Shown here: in pieces, positions 35,401-43,165 of the stretch
Layout of the letters: every line of letters starts with the position of its first letter
How positions within the stretch are numbered: position 1 is the stretch's first letter
DNA from: Ridgeia piscesae
Taxonomy: Eukaryota; Annelida; Polychaeta; Sabellida; Siboglinidae
DNA length: 64,000 nt
Direction of reading: 5' to 3'
Assembly: GCA_025642075.2 (NCBI GenBank)
Contig: JAODUO010000184.1
Span: 117,501-181,500, forward strand
The notes under the pieces: model-generated
What the model was told of the DNA's origin: nothing
Database searches by the model: none
What the model saw: only the letters and a program-made list of their open reading frames with translations
Translations under genes and position numbers: made by a program

Positions 35401-36038
35401 ACATTTTCGTAATTTTTATGTGTGTGCGATGTTTATTTTTAGTTATCTTTGAATTCTTTTAGACTCCACCTGTTATAACTAAAAGTCTATAAGGCACATC
35501 TATAATATGTGTTATCAAAGGTTGGATGTAATGAATGAATGCAGCATAACCAGGTAACGGGATGCTGGGGGTTTATGGCAGGCAGTTGTATAATGGCGCC
35601 ACCTGGCAGATTAGTTCTGTCACTGAATATAAATTACAAGAGCTAGCAAAATGGCTGGACTAGTTTTATCCATTACGTATCTTTAGTTTTACCTTCGATG
35701 TAAAAAAGTTTATTTTGGTGCCACTGAATTGACTCTTGTGTAGATTTACAGAGTTCTATAAGTCTACTTATTCCTATTGTTATTATTTGTCCGCCGCAGG
35801 TTGGGACGTGGAAGAAGGTGACCCAAGTGGTCTCCAACCTGACCTCCTCATTTCTCTCACCGCCCCGAAGCGATGCGCCCGCAACTTCAAGGGCCGGCAT
35901 CACTTCCTCGGCGGTCGCTTCGTCCCACTTGAGCTCGCCCGGAAGTACGAGTTGAACCTGCCCGACTTCCCCGGTACGGACTGCATTCTGGAGCTTCCCC
36001 AGTTCGAGGACAGGAAGGAAGAACAACAGGACAAGTGA
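1588..36038 (+). CDS. NAXE: NAD(P)H-hydrate epimerase (NAXE/AIBP), five exons, spliced
   Basis: The protein interconverts the S and R forms of hydrated NADH and NADPH (NADHX, NADPHX) so that the partner dehydratase NAXD can repair them; the family is also known as apolipoprotein A-I-binding protein. Exons are 1588-1682, 18087-18195, 21132-21243, 28764-29025 and 35800-36038, all with GT-AG introns. The joined product would be about 271 residues (human about 288). It has a basic, acid-free leader, then the YjeF_N domain with [96 protein letters not shown] and LGGRFVP. The leader suggests mitochondrial import. The five exons total 817 bases, one too many for an open frame, and the fault maps to exon 3. 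Everything else is intact, so a base-call error or a private variant looks likelier than an old pseudogene. Confidence 0.93.
3046..3837. repeat. 18-bp purine minisatellite (GATGGAGGGAGAGAGAGG)n
   Basis: About 44 head-to-tail copies of an 18-bp, pure-purine unit, with occasional GATGAAGG variants and one extra A near 3212. Because 18 is divisible by three and the unit lacks stops in several frames, it produces long open frames on both strands (Leu-Ser-Pro-rich one way, Gly-Glu-Arg-rich the other) that are not genes. A homopurine tract of this length could form triplex DNA. Confidence 0.95.
4570..5345. repeat. 56-bp minisatellite
   Basis: About 12-13 nearly identical copies of a 56-bp unit. 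Each unit consists of two diverged 16-bp subunits of the GTATRTTGACAGWCTG type plus 24 bp (ATAGTGATACATACACTCTT followed by GCTG). The long minus-strand open frames across it are repeat artefacts. Confidence 0.93.
5330..5500. repeat. 16-bp minisatellite (GTATGTTGACAGTCTG)n
   Basis: About ten copies of the 16-bp unit that also makes up most of the neighbouring 56-bp unit, which it directly continues. It looks like the ancestral simple form next to its higher-order derivative. Confidence 0.9.
6867..6930. repeat. (TA)n/(TG)n simple repeat
   Basis: Alternating TG then TA dinucleotides, with an imperfect palindrome (GTATATATATATATATAC). An ordinary intronic microsatellite. Confidence 0.85.
7756..7874 (+). 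CDS. Candidate alternative first coding exon of NAXE
   Basis: An ATG at 7756, with an in-frame TAG at 7750, opens 39 codons starting [19 protein letters not shown] and ending GPMVSYV plus two bases, immediately before CAG|GTAATT. This is the same phase as exon 1, so splicing to exon 2 would give MVSYVSQDEAQ, which resembles the family's usual VKYLSQEEAQ entry. The surrounding 7.45-7.87 kb is clearly richer in GC and CpG than the rest of the intron. If used, it would replace the mitochondrial leader by a different basic N-terminus. The evidence is phase, composition and a weak local match only; it may equally be chance or an exon of an unrelated transcript. Confidence 0.3.
9311..9474. mobile_element. 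Fold-back (palindromic) element 1
   Basis: Two arms of about 81 bp (9311-9391 and 9394-9474) are near-perfect reverse complements around an AA loop. Outer ends read TTCAAGCAATATTTATGAT on the left and its complement (ATCATAAATATTGCATGAA) on the right. The apex is TCATCAGG-AA-CCTGATGA. Read on the minus strand, the left arm has CTGATGA, about 18 bases, then GAAACGTC, the spacing of a hammerhead-ribozyme-like core. No coding capacity. Probably a non-autonomous fold-back element. Confidence 0.85.
9872..10110 (+). mobile_element. AT-rich dispersed repeat, copy 1
   Basis: It begins near AATAAAGTTTATTTCCCTGT and contains GGCTGAAAAGTA, then several A/T-rich blocks including AAAATTATAAAACA and AATAAAACTGTAATTG. 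The same order of blocks recurs at 16485-16745, so this is an interspersed repeat. No coding potential; it may be a 3' tail of a non-LTR element. Confidence 0.7.
10452..10645 (+). mobile_element. SINE-like element, degraded copy (plus)
   Basis: A weak tRNA-like head (TGGCTCGAG, GATTTGATTCC) is followed by a conserved body: TTCACTCAGCTG, GCTATAGACAGTGGTGGAT, GTGTACGAGTAG and GCATTAATTGCAACATGGC. The body occurs in the opposite orientation at 12728-12945, which identifies it as one member of a dispersed family. Confidence 0.72.
12001..12153. repeat. (GAGT)n tetranucleotide repeat
   Basis: About 38 copies of GAGT with a few GTGT interruptions near the left end. The His-Ser-Leu-Thr open frame on the minus strand is an artefact of it. 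Confidence 0.95.
12210..12266 (+). mobile_element. SINE-like tail fragment
   Basis: GTGCATTAATTGCAGCATGG followed by CTAAATGCTTC matches the terminal part of the SINE-like family seen at 10.6 and 12.75 kb. Head and middle are missing, and the fragment lies directly after the GAGT array. Confidence 0.6.
12540..12692. repeat. (GTAT)n/(GTGC)n/(GTAC)n compound repeat
   Basis: GTAT repeats grade into GTGC and then mixed GTAC/GTGC repeats. The alternating purine-pyrimidine sequence could adopt Z-DNA. Open frames across it are artefacts. Confidence 0.93.
12728..12945 (-). mobile_element. SINE-like element with tRNA-derived head
   Basis: Read on the minus strand it begins with a tRNA-like head containing a good A box (TGGCTCAGGGGTAGAGC) and B box (GGGTTCGAATCC). 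It then has a middle with TTCACTCAGCTGTAT and CTATAGACAGTGGTGGATA, and an end with GTGCATTAATTGCAGCATAT. Head, body and tail order define a tRNA-derived SINE. The head lacks a paired acceptor stem, so I do not call it a functional tRNA gene. Confidence 0.8.
13950..14770. repeat. 48-bp minisatellite
   Basis: About 17 copies of a 48-bp unit containing ACACTGGCCCACACCTGTGA and CAGCTGTGTCTGTGCTGTCA. Variants are mostly single transitions (CTCACAA or CCACACAA, GTGTCTG or CTGTCTG). The length divisible by three leaves frames open on both strands for up to 283 codons, but periodicity and composition show these are not genes. Confidence 0.94.
16485..16745 (+). mobile_element. AT-rich dispersed repeat, copy 2
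   Basis: Same block order as copy 1 at 9872-10110: GTTTATTTG, GCGGCTGAAAAGTATAATAA, AAAATTATAAAACAATAAAA, AATAAAACTGTAATTGG. The middle differs by insertions and substitutions. Confidence 0.7.
18087..18195 (+). CDS. NAXE: NAXE exon 2: start of the YjeF_N domain
   Basis: The acceptor is TGTGTTTCAG and the donor AGG|GTAGGT. The exon completes the serine split from exon 1 and encodes [20 protein letters not shown] followed by [16 protein letters not shown]. This is the most conserved N-terminal block of the family, forming the first helices of the domain. It ends in phase 0. Confidence 0.95.
18196..21131 (+). other. NAXE intron 2 (2.9 kb)
   Basis: AT-rich, without large tandem arrays. The short open frames near 19.2, 19.8, 20.1 and 20.5 kb show no recognisable protein features. 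I see no gene or RNA here. Confidence 0.75.
21132..21243 (+). CDS. NAXE: NAXE exon 3: glycine-rich nucleotide-binding loop, one base too long
   Basis: The acceptor is TTGCTGCAG and the donor TTT|GTGAGT. Entered in phase 0, the exon starts [12 protein letters not shown], which fits the family's YPP-type linker in place and length. The essential loop [21 protein letters not shown] minus its first residue is visible, but only in another frame: the exon has 112 bases where 111 would join it to exon 4 in frame. Removing one base near the GGGG run at about 21165-21170 would restore both the linker length and the loop. As written, the protein would be truncated or scrambled here. Confidence 0.9.
22890..23110. 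repeat. (GGAT)n/(GGGT)n compound repeat
   Basis: GGAAT, GGAT and GGGT tetranucleotide and pentanucleotide repeats in succession. The G-rich strand could form quadruplexes in the GGGTGGGTGGGT part (about 23040-23080). Confidence 0.93.
23600..24400. repeat. 78-bp minisatellite
   Basis: About ten copies of a 78-bp unit containing CACATGACAGGCGGTTGAGG and GAAAGAAACACAATGCCACC. Spacing measured between three successive copies is 78. Several units carry small indels. The unit is divisible by three, explaining the 288-codon minus-strand open frame. It directly abuts the 30-bp array. Confidence 0.93.
24400..27390. repeat. 30-bp satellite-like array, about 3 kb
   Basis: Roughly 100 copies of a 30-bp unit built around GAAATGTAGTACTAARTAAG followed by ATAACRTGTY. 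Most variation is at a few fixed positions and consists of transitions. On the minus strand it encodes a repeating [14 protein letters not shown] decapeptide, hence several open frames of 95-188 codons; start, splice and domain signals are absent. Indel-rich patches at about 24930-25200, 26160-26260 and 27119-27150 break an otherwise regular period. Confidence 0.96.
27595..27690 (+). mobile_element. Short dispersed repeat with AGCGCCAAT core
   Basis: TATATAGCGCCAATTATAG, then a CTATTCAGGGTACTTTACAT stretch. The CGCCAAT block and the following layout resemble the stretch at 43085-43160, so these look like diverged members of one short element family. Confidence 0.45.
28764..29025 (+). CDS. NAXE: NAXE exon 4: central YjeF_N domain
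   Basis: The acceptor is TTGGTTTCAG and the donor G|GTGAGT. It encodes [57 protein letters not shown] and [11 protein letters not shown]. The aspartate of [12 protein letters not shown] and the lysine of FKG lie where the family has its catalytic and ligand-contact residues. Leaves one base of the glycine codon. Confidence 0.96.
29070..29530. repeat. (CAGA)n, (GGCA)n, (GGGA)n and (AG)n compound repeat
   Basis: A purine-rich block 45 bases beyond the exon 4 donor, passing from GACAGACA to GCAGGCAG to GGGAGGGA to (AG)n. All open frames across it (Leu-Ser-Cys or Glu-Arg-rich) are artefacts. Confidence 0.94.
30519..30573. repeat. (GTGC)n repeat
   Basis: GTGTGTGC then GTGCGTGC tetranucleotides, an alternating purine-pyrimidine tract. 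Confidence 0.9.
31010..31740. repeat. 63-bp minisatellite
   Basis: About 11-12 copies of a 63-bp unit containing GAATGACAACARCAGCTAAG and ACCTACAATTAACACAGTAT. Copies diverge by scattered substitutions, so the array is older than the 56-bp array. The hydrophobic minus-strand frames ([15 protein letters not shown] repeats) come from the unit length being divisible by three. Confidence 0.93.
32350..32480. repeat. (CA)n/(GCAC)n repeat
   Basis: GCACGCAC tetranucleotides flanking CACACA dinucleotides, with ACACAACACACAAAC interruptions. Confidence 0.92.
33750..34735. repeat. 88-bp minisatellite
   Basis: About 11 copies of an 87-88-bp unit containing AACAGCTGTGACAAATGTTG and GGCTGTTGGTTGGAAGTGGA. 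Small indels (TTCCC or TCCC, TTCTG or TTG) shift the frame between copies. Confidence 0.93.
35800..36038 (+). CDS. NAXE: NAXE exon 5: C-terminal end and stop
   Basis: The acceptor is CCGCCGCAG. It completes the split glycine to give [10 protein letters not shown], then [32 protein letters not shown] and a terminal [15 protein letters not shown] before TGA at 36036. The last dozen acidic and basic residues extend slightly past the usual family end. Confidence 0.96.
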
Positions 36039-36160
36039 AGGAAGATGTGGCCCCAAACTAGCATAGTAAACGATCCGTTGGCCCGAAACCAGTGAACGAT
36101 GCAAGGTGTGGTTGCACACGTTCACATAAGTGCCCAAAAACGTAACGTGTGTTGTGGTGA

Positions 36161-36166
36161 AATAAA
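36161..36166 (+). terminator. Poly(A) signal of NAXE
   Basis: AATAAA lies 123 bases after the NAXE stop codon. No closer consensus signal is seen. Assignment is by position and sequence only. Confidence 0.6.
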
Positions 36167-37399
36167 TTGGTACAGTGGTGTCACCTATTGTGTGAAAGAG
36201 GTATCAATGCACATTGTTGTGGCTGTGGACGCCAAAACCAGTGGAGTGTTGGCTACTTTCTCTGCACCCTTATCATGTCAAAGGAACAGGTGTAATACAG
36301 GTCATTTTAGATCGATCGAAATTTCCCACATTGGTGGGTGGCGATGGTTTGAACTGATATAAAACACTCGCCATTCTTTGGGTGTTGCAAATTTATTAAA
36401 CCACCCGTAAGTTGTACAGCAGCAAACTGGAGAAGAAGATAAAGAAGAATTTGTTCGGATCAACCATAAACATACATATTCAAACATACAATATTCATAA
36501 AATTTATATATAAAACACATTTTTTTAAATTAATGTCTATTGAGCCAGGGAGACCTGCACTAAGACCCTGAAGATCAGGTCACCTGACAATTTACACAGA
36601 CAGTTTATTAATTAACTAATACTGGTTAATGGAGGTTCTGTGATTGCTTGTGACTGTCTTGAAGCCAGGAGTGTCATCAGTGACATTGGCTCCCTGGCAG
36701 TGTCCCACAAGTGACAACGTGGCTCCTACTCTACCAAACTCTGAACTTAGGATACAAGAGGCAGTCGTATGATTGTGAAAGCTGTACAGTGCTATTGTGA
36801 TGGTGTCGTAACTGTTACAGTAGTATTGTGATAGTATCATGGAGTATTGAGTGGCCAAAGGAGCAGTCCCACAAAGTATAGGTGGCGCCACCGTGTCGTT
36901 TTGCTGGAACCTGATTTGGAATGGCGTGTTCAAGAATGATGCTGCAGTGTTCAATGATTTTTATTTAGTCGTTAAATGAGTAAAATAACACAATTATAAT
37001 GAAAGTGTGTTTAAAATTTTTTTATCAACACAAACTGTCAATGATTTTGCATTATCTACTTTCAATGGTGTACATTTAGTACCTGTACGCTCTTGTCATA
37101 TTTTTATCATGACATTAATAGTTTGACGATGTTCTGTTAGAACGTTGTAGAGCAGAACCTTTGAAGCAACACTGGGTCTGCTTCACTAAGAGCAAAGTGT
37201 CATGTCACCAAAATGGTGTGTCATATGTCACCATGAGTGACAGGTCATGTGACATCAGGTGTCACCAAAAGTGACATGTCATGTCACCAGTAATTATGCA
37301 TCTTGACTAATGTGTCAGGCGCCAGTGTCACCATTGTGCGTCCTTTACAACCAGTACAAGTTAAGCTCTGTATCAGACAACACCTGTGAGTGTAAGGTG

Positions 37400-38000
37400 T
37401 AAATATTACTTCAGACCACAGTACACATGTGAATGTAAAGTGTAAGCATTGTTACACACCTCACTTATGAGTGTAAAGTGTAAACATTGTAAAAAAAAAA
37501 TTTGTTAGTGTAAACAGTGTTACACACCACACTTGTGAGTGTAAAGTGTAAAAATTGTTACACACCACACTTGTGAGTGTAAAGTGTAAACATTGTTACA
37601 CACCACATATGTGAGTGTAAAGTGTAGGCATTGTTACACACCACATATGTGAGTGTAAAGTGTAAGCATTGTTACACACCACACTTGTGAGTGTAAAGTG
37701 TAAGCATTGTTACACACCACACTTGTGAGTGCAAAGTGTAAGCATTGTTACATACCACATGTGTGAGTGTAAAGTGTAAGCATTGTTACACACCACACTC
37801 GTGAGTGTAAAGTGTAAGCATTGTTACACACCACACTTGTGAATGTAAAGTGTAAACATTGTTACACACCACACTTGTGAGTGTAAAGTGTAAACATTGT
37901 TACACACCACACTTGTGAGTGTAAAGTGTAAACATTGTTACACACCACACTTGCGAATGTAAAGTGTAAACATTGTTACACACCACACTTGTGAGCGTAA
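37400..38000. repeat. 38-bp minisatellite with internal dyad
   Basis: About 14-15 copies of a 38-bp unit, GTTACACACCACACTTGTGA followed by GTGTAAAGTGTAAGCATT. TTACAC and GTGTAA in each unit are inverted, as are CACA and TGTG, so each copy could form a small hairpin. The first copies are interrupted by an A-run near 37492. Confidence 0.93.
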
Positions 38001-38794
38001 ACTGTGGATGGTGTAAACTTTACTTGATTTGATGAAATTGTTAAAAACAGCATTGAAAGAAGTTGTTTCGAAGGGCCGCCCACACACTGTTATAACACTC
38101 TTGTGCCAATTACAAGCCTGAAATTGGTTCCACTGGCTCTTTGTGTTTTATGCTTTTGATGGCAGTCTTGTAAAATCTTAACTTTGTTGAATTGGGACAG
38201 TTCTATGGGGGAATGTATGTATACTGGGGGGGCTATTGTTGTGTCTCATTTCAAAATTTTTGTCTGTGCCATGTTAGTGCGGTGATCAGAAGTTACCACT
38301 CAAAATGATCATGTAGCAATTAACTTTGAAGACAGTCTTTTGAATAACTACATTGTATAGTGTATGCATTCTTGTGCAGGGACATTTTCTATTCTGGACA
38401 AAACAAAGTTCTGTTATGATGGGTGGTATCTGTGTTACATTTTGTCTTGTGTATCTTCACTGATTATATGTCTGCTTTGTAACTTATTTATATAACATCA
38501 GGTGTATTTAAGAAAATATTACAGAACTTCTGTAGCATAAGATTTTGTGGTAATGACAAGCCAAAATAGAAATGGATCACGTGGCTGTCCTGAGCAAATG
38601 TTATGTTTTTTTGGTATCTATATTATAAAAGTGTTTCTCTGTTAGTTTGTTTGTTTATTTGTAACCCTAAATATCCGTCAGTTTTGTATTTTTGCATGTG
38701 ACCGAGCAGGCCCACAATGATGGTTTGTGGGTCTAGGGCTTTTTACTTCGCCGTAAAGATAACTATGACATCAATAACTGTAATATCGATGTCG

Positions 38795-39060
38795 GATATG
38801 TGGATGTTGAAATGTGGATGTTGAAATGTGGATGTTGGAATGTGGATGTTGAAATGTGGATGTTGAAATGTGGGTGTTGAAATGTGGGTGTTGAAATGTG
38901 GATATCGGAATGTGGATGTTGAAATGTGGATGTTGAAATGTGGATGATGGAATGTGGATGTTGGAATGTGGATGTTGAAATGTGGATGTTGAAATGTGGG
39001 TGTTGAAATGTGGATATCGGAATGTGGATATCGGAATGTGGATGTTGGGAGAATTTTGCA
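38795..39060. repeat. 14-bp minisatellite (GAAATGTGGATGTT)n, first block
   Basis: About 18 copies of a 14-bp unit with GGTGTT and GGATATCG variants. It ends at GGGAGAATTTTGCATACT, a unique flank that recurs after the second block. Confidence 0.92.
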
Positions 39061-39109
39061 TACTTTTTAAATTATTGGCTTTTGAAATCATACCAAGTGT
39101 GTGTAATGT

Positions 39110-39320
39110 TAGATGTTGATGTGGATGTTGAAATGTGGATGTTGAAATGTGGATGTTAAAATGTGGGTGTTGAAATGTGGGTGTTGAAATGTGGATATCG
39201 GAATGTGGATGTTGAAATGTGGATGTTGAAATGTGGATGTTGGAATGTGGATGTTGAAATGTGGGTGTTGAAATGTGGATATCGGAATGTGGATGTCGGA
39301 ATGTGGATGTTGGGAGAATT
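39110..39320. repeat. 14-bp minisatellite, duplicated second block
   Basis: The same 14-bp unit with nearly the same order of variants as the first block, followed again by GGGAGAATTTTGCATACT and TTTTTAAATTATTGGCTTTT. This shows a segmental tandem duplication of array plus flank. Confidence 0.9.
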
Positions 39321-39858
39321 TTGCATACTTTTTAAATTATTGGCTTTTGATAATCATCACCAAGTCTGTGTGTCACATGTTAGTATGTTGTTACGTCATG
39401 TGTATGACACGTGATCTACATGTATGTCTGGGACACACTGAAACAATCTACCACAATTTTCAAACATACTAGTGCAGGTGAATGCCATTTTCAGCCAACC
39501 ATAGCCAGGTAACTTGGTTAGCGCTCAATAACTAAAGTGTAATGTCTAATGGGGTCTACATTTTCTGTTGTTTACACAAAGAAGCAGTGAAGTTCAGAGG
39601 ACGTTACCTGACCATAATGAACGCTGTCTGTGTTTTGGACATGCTAGTAATCTACAAAATAACTATTTTCCATGCTGTATGTTTCAGACCCTAAAACTGT
39701 GTTTTGTTCTATATGGACAGCTGAGGATTTATTATTTTTAGATGTCTGAATAAAAAAAATTCCTAGTGAACTGTTGCGATAAAGTACATGTCATCATGTA
39801 TTATAAACAATCTAGAACTTAATTTCTCTTTTCATGTATTAACAAAATTTGTCCTCAT

Positions 39859-39909
39859 GTTTTGGCAGTTTTCAGCCGTCTTCATCAGACAGCTGAAAGT
39901 TTCCAAAAC
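39859..39909. mobile_element. Short fold-back element 3
   Basis: GTTTTGGCAGTTTTCAGCCG and its imperfect reverse complement (CAGCTGAAAGTTTCCAAAAC) flank CTTCATCAG. On the minus strand CTGATGA is followed by a GGC/GCC stem and AAAAC, so the layout is like the apex of element 1 but only about 50 bp survives. Confidence 0.55.
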
Positions 39910-42900
39910 GTAGCAATAGAAAAGGGTAAATTTTTCAACATGTAAAAAGATATTATTTCAGTCTATTCACACAAGTCCAGAACACAGTGTTTTTTAACAA
40001 TCGTCATATTTTATTGTACTGCAGAAGAACTGCTACGTTATCAAAAGCAACATTTTCCAAATGCCAATTAAGCCACCTATCAAATCTCTATTCTCCATAG
40101 TGCCTTTGACCAGGCACTGACCTTTGATCAAACTGGACAGTGGTAGTAATGAGTGACCGGAAACAGGCTACAATGGATGATCTAAGATCACACTGAGTCA
40201 TTCCCTGGAGTGTCCTAAGAGTCATGGGGGGCCACAGGTAGTCAGTCACAGGGGGTTACAAATGAGTTCCAGGGGGTCACAGTGAGTTGACATATGATAC
40301 ACATCCTGTACAGAACCAGGTTCTGCACTGGCATCGTAATGTCATCAAAATGTCAACAGTGACAAATATCGATGCTGTGCAAACATTTGCAAGTCATAAA
40401 TATGCAAATTTGTACCTCTATTATGCAATTCTCATGAAATGTTCTGCTACACCAGGCTCAAGCCACTTTCTCATTTTGTTACTCAATTGTCAGTTGAGTA
40501 CACTGCTAAGTTTTGGCTGCGTGAACTTGGTTATTTCCATCAGAATACAGCCGCAAAACAGGTTTAGAGGTATTATGAGGAACACATTGAACACAGCCTG
40601 AACAGAAACAGACTTGCAGAAGAAGACGTCTTCAACAGAAGACTTACTCTTCCACACAAATTACGATATCTTTCTGCTGAACATGTTTCAAAATAAATTT
40701 ACACAATAATTTCTGCATAAACCACACACAAATGCCAGCTGGTGAACGTTTAAAAAACGTCTTGAAAACAACACATGTCTGTGTTGTAAGAAATTAACTT
40801 ACTTTGCAGCATATCTTTTGAAATGTACATTTCGACACATCAGTTGTAGGTCTTGAACAATATATTCCATAACACATTTCCAACACATCCGTCAATGAGA
40901 GGGCACATACAATCAGCCTGCCTTCAAACAATATCCGTAAACGGCACTTAGAAAGCATCTGGTAGGAAGTGCATTAGGAAGACAGAGACAGACGTGTTGG
41001 GGCTTCGACTAATTAATGACTAGTGCACCGCCATATGTAGACATCAGTGCAGCTAAACACCTGCTGTTTTACGTTCGTCCACTCGCACAAACAGGTCGTG
41101 AGACATTGTCACCTCCTCAAAGACAGACAAGACAAGGTGAAAAACAAGATCAGCTGAACCACTTGTTTACAAGATCTGTTTAAATATTACACGTGGTTAC
41201 ATGATACAGCAAAACAAATCTATAGCATTTTCAATAAGCTTTAAAAAGAGACAGCACTTTAGAGGCTCTTTAAAGTGAGACAGTTTGTTCTTCTTATTTA
41301 TAATAATCTTAATACTAGACTAAAAGTTGAAGGTAAACTGCCCGCCATGTATTTGATATGCCCCGAACAGTTTCCATAAATGGAACATAAAAATGTGTTA
41401 AACGAAACTCTACACGTGTTCTTTATCTGTAATATTTTCAAATTACAAACTGCTTAAAAATCTTGCACTAAAAACCTTAAGAGAACAAACTCGTCATTTA
41501 TTATTTGTATAGGTAAATTTTGGGTGAAGGTGAATTATCAAACTATTCCAATTTTTTTAAATAATCTTCAAGAGAAAAGACGTTTGTTCAACTTCACAGA
41601 ATCATCCTAATGTGGCAATTATTAGCAGGACGTCAATTGAATTGGTAGGCCCGAAGTCTGCGAGTGTGCCGAGTTCAATATGGTCATGTGGTTAGCAGCA
41701 CCTGTCATTCAGAATCGGAATGTTTTGTTTTACGGGTCCAACTTTCAAAATACAAACACTGTTTTGGGTGTACTGTGCATGATTAGGCGAGCAGCAAATC
41801 TTTAACATGTTGTAGTATTAAGAATATTATAACACATGAGGAAGAGACATTGAGTGTCGACACAGGATGTACCTTACGCCATCTGGAGGGTGAATCTACA
41901 GGTACGCAGATAATAAAAAATGACAGGAGCAGTTATGCCTAAGAAAAGGTAAAAGTTCTAAAAATATCACATGAAAATAACAGAAATAATATGAGATAAA
42001 AACAAGCAGTAATGCACTTACTGTACACTGACAAAAAGGTTTCTAAATAACCAGGTAAATTAATATAACAGTTGTGGTCGCAACAATAAGCGATGTACAT
42101 ATCAGCGTGTATATATTGTACAGACATAACTTGCCTATAAAAGTTTGACTTGATCATTAAATAATATAACTGGCAAGTAATCAACATCTAAAGGTATACG
42201 TCAGTAAAATAGTTCACCTTATCCAAGAATAAAGAACACTGCAAAATGCATGTTTCAAATGACATTCTGCAACGCAGATCAAACAATAATATTGTAATTA
42301 AATATTATTTAACACAAGTACAGCAATTGTCAACTTACTAAAAAAAAGAACAATGGCAACAGACAGCCTCGACTTCGTGTTTTCGCATGATCAATTTACA
42401 CAGGTATCCACCATACCCGGTAGTACCCTATCATAGATATTTATCATAGATATTTATTATAGGTGTAAGCACCAACCTACATTATGACGCACATAGACCA
42501 CACTGCATAGAGAAAGTAAACAAGACAATATCTACACAAATACTACCACATGTAAATTTTTTGTATGGTATATACATATATATATATAATTTTTTCTAAT
42601 AAATATATGCGGCAAATATAATACAGAAAATGTGGCACGATATAAACTAGAACAGCGGGGAAATATCACCTGTTTGAGTAAAGTGCTACAACACGTCTAC
42701 TCAAAACTGATTTCGGTAAACTGTGAAAAATACAGCGTACATGCACATAATTGTTTATCTTTTAGACTGACTAGACGCGAAGCAGTCTTGTACAGCATCA
42801 CCATATGCTTCCTAATTATTTAATTATTAAATTAACTTCAAACACAACTAATGGATCATATCCATAAAACATTCTGACAAGTCTGGGGTAGCCGAAGCTC

Positions 42901-43084
42901 ATACAAATTTCTTTTTTCCTATATTTTGCCTCAGTCTCCAGGAGAAATCATTAACCCTCCAACATAAATATTTTATTATGCATCCTACTGACCACTTCCA
43001 CACCTTCAAGAATGCCTACATTTTGATAAATTTGACTAACGTTGCTCACTTTAAAAACCTGACATAATTTTGAGGAAAACCATT

Positions 43085-43165
43085 TTAAATAATAATAATA
43101 ATAATAATAACTTCTTATGCGCCAATATCCTCGAAAATCAAGCTGTGGCGCGACAAAACCAAGGG
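43085..43165 (+). mobile_element. Short dispersed repeat related to that at 27.6 kb
   Basis: An (AAT)n run, then TTATGCGCCAATATCC and GCTGTGGCGCGAC. The CGCCAAT...GGCGC layout resembles the 27595-27690 copy. The plus-strand open frame over it (43070-43294) has no recognisable domain. Confidence 0.4.

Larger units (their letters stand above)
29026..35799 (+). other. NAXE intron 4 (6.8 kb)
   Basis: Contains simple and tandem repeats at 29070-29530, 30519-30573, 31010-31740, 32350-32480 and 33750-34735. Stretches 29.6-30.5, 31.8-32.3, 32.5-33.7 and 34.75-35.79 kb are AT-rich with only chance open frames; the 160-codon plus frame at 32688-33170 has no recognisable features. Confidence 0.8.
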
